DNA of 7,107 bases, from contig DATAYA010000386.1 of assembly GCA_036272815.1 (NCBI GenBank), forward strand, positions 1 through 7,107, written 5' to 3'. Below the pieces are notes generated by a model. That model was not told the origin of the DNA and did not search any database. It was given only the letters and a program-made list of their open reading frames with translations. Source of the DNA: DATAYA01 sp036272815 (GTDB taxonomy: Bacteria > Pseudomonadota > Alphaproteobacteria > Acetobacterales > Acetobacteraceae). The translations under genes and the position numbers were made by a program. Below are positions 6,677 through 7,107 of the stretch, piece after piece. Positions within the stretch are counted from its first letter, which is position 1. Each line of letters begins with the position of its first letter.

Positions 6677-7107
6677 CGCAGTCTCCGCAGCCGCGGATCG
6701 AGCGTCAGCACGAGCGCGTCCACCGCCATGCTGATCGCGAGAACCACGACGCAATAGGCGATGCCGACCACCTGGATCACCGGAAGATCAGCGTTGTGGA
6801 CGGCATCGACCATCAAATTGCCGATCCCGGGGAACGAGTAGATGACCTCCACCAGCAGCGTGCCGCCGAACAGGAAACCGAACTGCACGCCCATCAGCGC
6901 GAGCGTCGGCAGGATGGCGTTGCGGGCTGCATGGACCAGCAGCAGCCGGCGCTCGCCAATGCCGCGCAGCCGCGCCTGCACGATGTAGTCCTGATGCCAC
7001 ACCTGTGCGAGCGAGCTGCGCAGCACGCGCATGATCGCGGGCGCGAAGGCGATGCCTAGTGCGGCCGCCGGCAGGGCCAGATCGGCAAGCGCGCTGGCGA
7101 AGGCGGC
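6673..7107 (-). CDS. DppB-type ABC transporter permease, partial (C-terminal 144 residues)
   Basis: The frame is open to the right edge, so the N-terminal half lies outside the window. The remaining part begins in a membrane segment (LALPAAALGIAFAPAIMRVL). It then carries the EAA loop, HQDYIVQARLRGIGERRLLL followed by ARNAILPT, which contacts the ATPase. The next two membrane regions include LFGGTLLVEVIYSFPGIGNL, a signature of the DppB/GsiC family. It ends LDPRLRRLR at TGA 6675-6673, overlapping the DppC-type start by 4 nt. An internal ATG at 7032 is not the true start, because the family sequence continues upstream of it. Genes for the N-terminus and probably the substrate-binding protein should lie beyond 7107. 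Confidence 0.93.
   Translation of the reverse strand, partial: AAFASALADLALPAAALGIAFAPAIMRVLRSSLAQVWHQDYIVQARLRGIGERRLLLVHAARNAILPTLALMGVQFGFLFGGTLLVEVIYSFPGIGNLMVDAVHNADLPVIQVVGIAYCVVVLAISMAVDALVLTLDPRLRRLR
6682..6686 (-). promoter_or_regulatory. Shine-Dalgarno GGAGA deciding the TTG start of the DppC-type gene
   Basis: On the minus strand GGAG (6686-6683) stands 6 nt before TTG at 6676, inside the end of the DppB-type gene. This supports the TTG start over the ATG at 6754. Confidence 0.65.

Noticed and set aside
1..7107. CRISPR array, tRNA, rRNA, insertion sequence or prophage
   Set aside because: No regularly spaced repeats, clover-leaf sequence, transposase motifs or terminal inverted repeats were seen by eye on either strand.

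Overview
The window looks like a piece of a very GC-rich alphaproteobacterial chromosome. Codon third positions are almost all G/C, GTG and TTG starts are used, and genes are packed with stop/start overlaps. Protein content (an RraA-like aldolase, a DUF1176-type secreted protein, a GT4 glycosyltransferase, a fused dipeptide-type ABC ATPase) would fit Rhodospirillales/Acetobacteraceae or nearby groups. This placement is inferred from protein style, not from a marker gene.

Right part, 2758-7107, minus strand: an intact, tightly coupled transport operon. It reads, 5' to 3', DppB-type permease (cut by the window edge), DppC-type permease, a single 603-residue protein carrying both ABC ATPases (DppD-DppF fusion), then an MFS transporter. 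The three junctions overlap by 4, 4 and 1 nt (TTGA, GTGA, TGATG). The products would form a peptide/opine/nickel-family ABC importer plus a 12-helix secondary transporter. A final MFS gene after B-C-D-F components is the order known from opine-type metallophore loci (cntABCDF-cntE). That assignment is only a hypothesis, because the substrate-binding protein and any biosynthetic genes would lie beyond the right edge.

Middle, 2328-2757: a non-coding or decayed stretch of visibly lower GC. It holds a strong rho-independent terminator on the + strand (2417-2451) and a possible 57-codon minus-strand ORF (2428-2601) that looks like the end of a protein.

Left part, 1-2327: two divergent units. On the + strand, 1427-2327 is a GT4 glycosyltransferase with a good ribosome binding site, but most of its N-terminal domain is missing and it changes frame near 1620-1635, so it is probably a pseudogene. 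On the minus strand, an RraA-family gene (558-1313) with a candidate promoter is followed, by a 4-nt GTGA overlap, by an exported DUF1176-like protein that runs off the left edge. That last gene shows two compensating frameshifts about 280 nt apart. All frame lesions lie in the left third and the transporter operon is clean, so either the left part is decaying or the assembly has local indel errors.

The best leads are the metallophore-like operon order, the deleted glycosyltransferase, and the self-cancelling frameshift pair.
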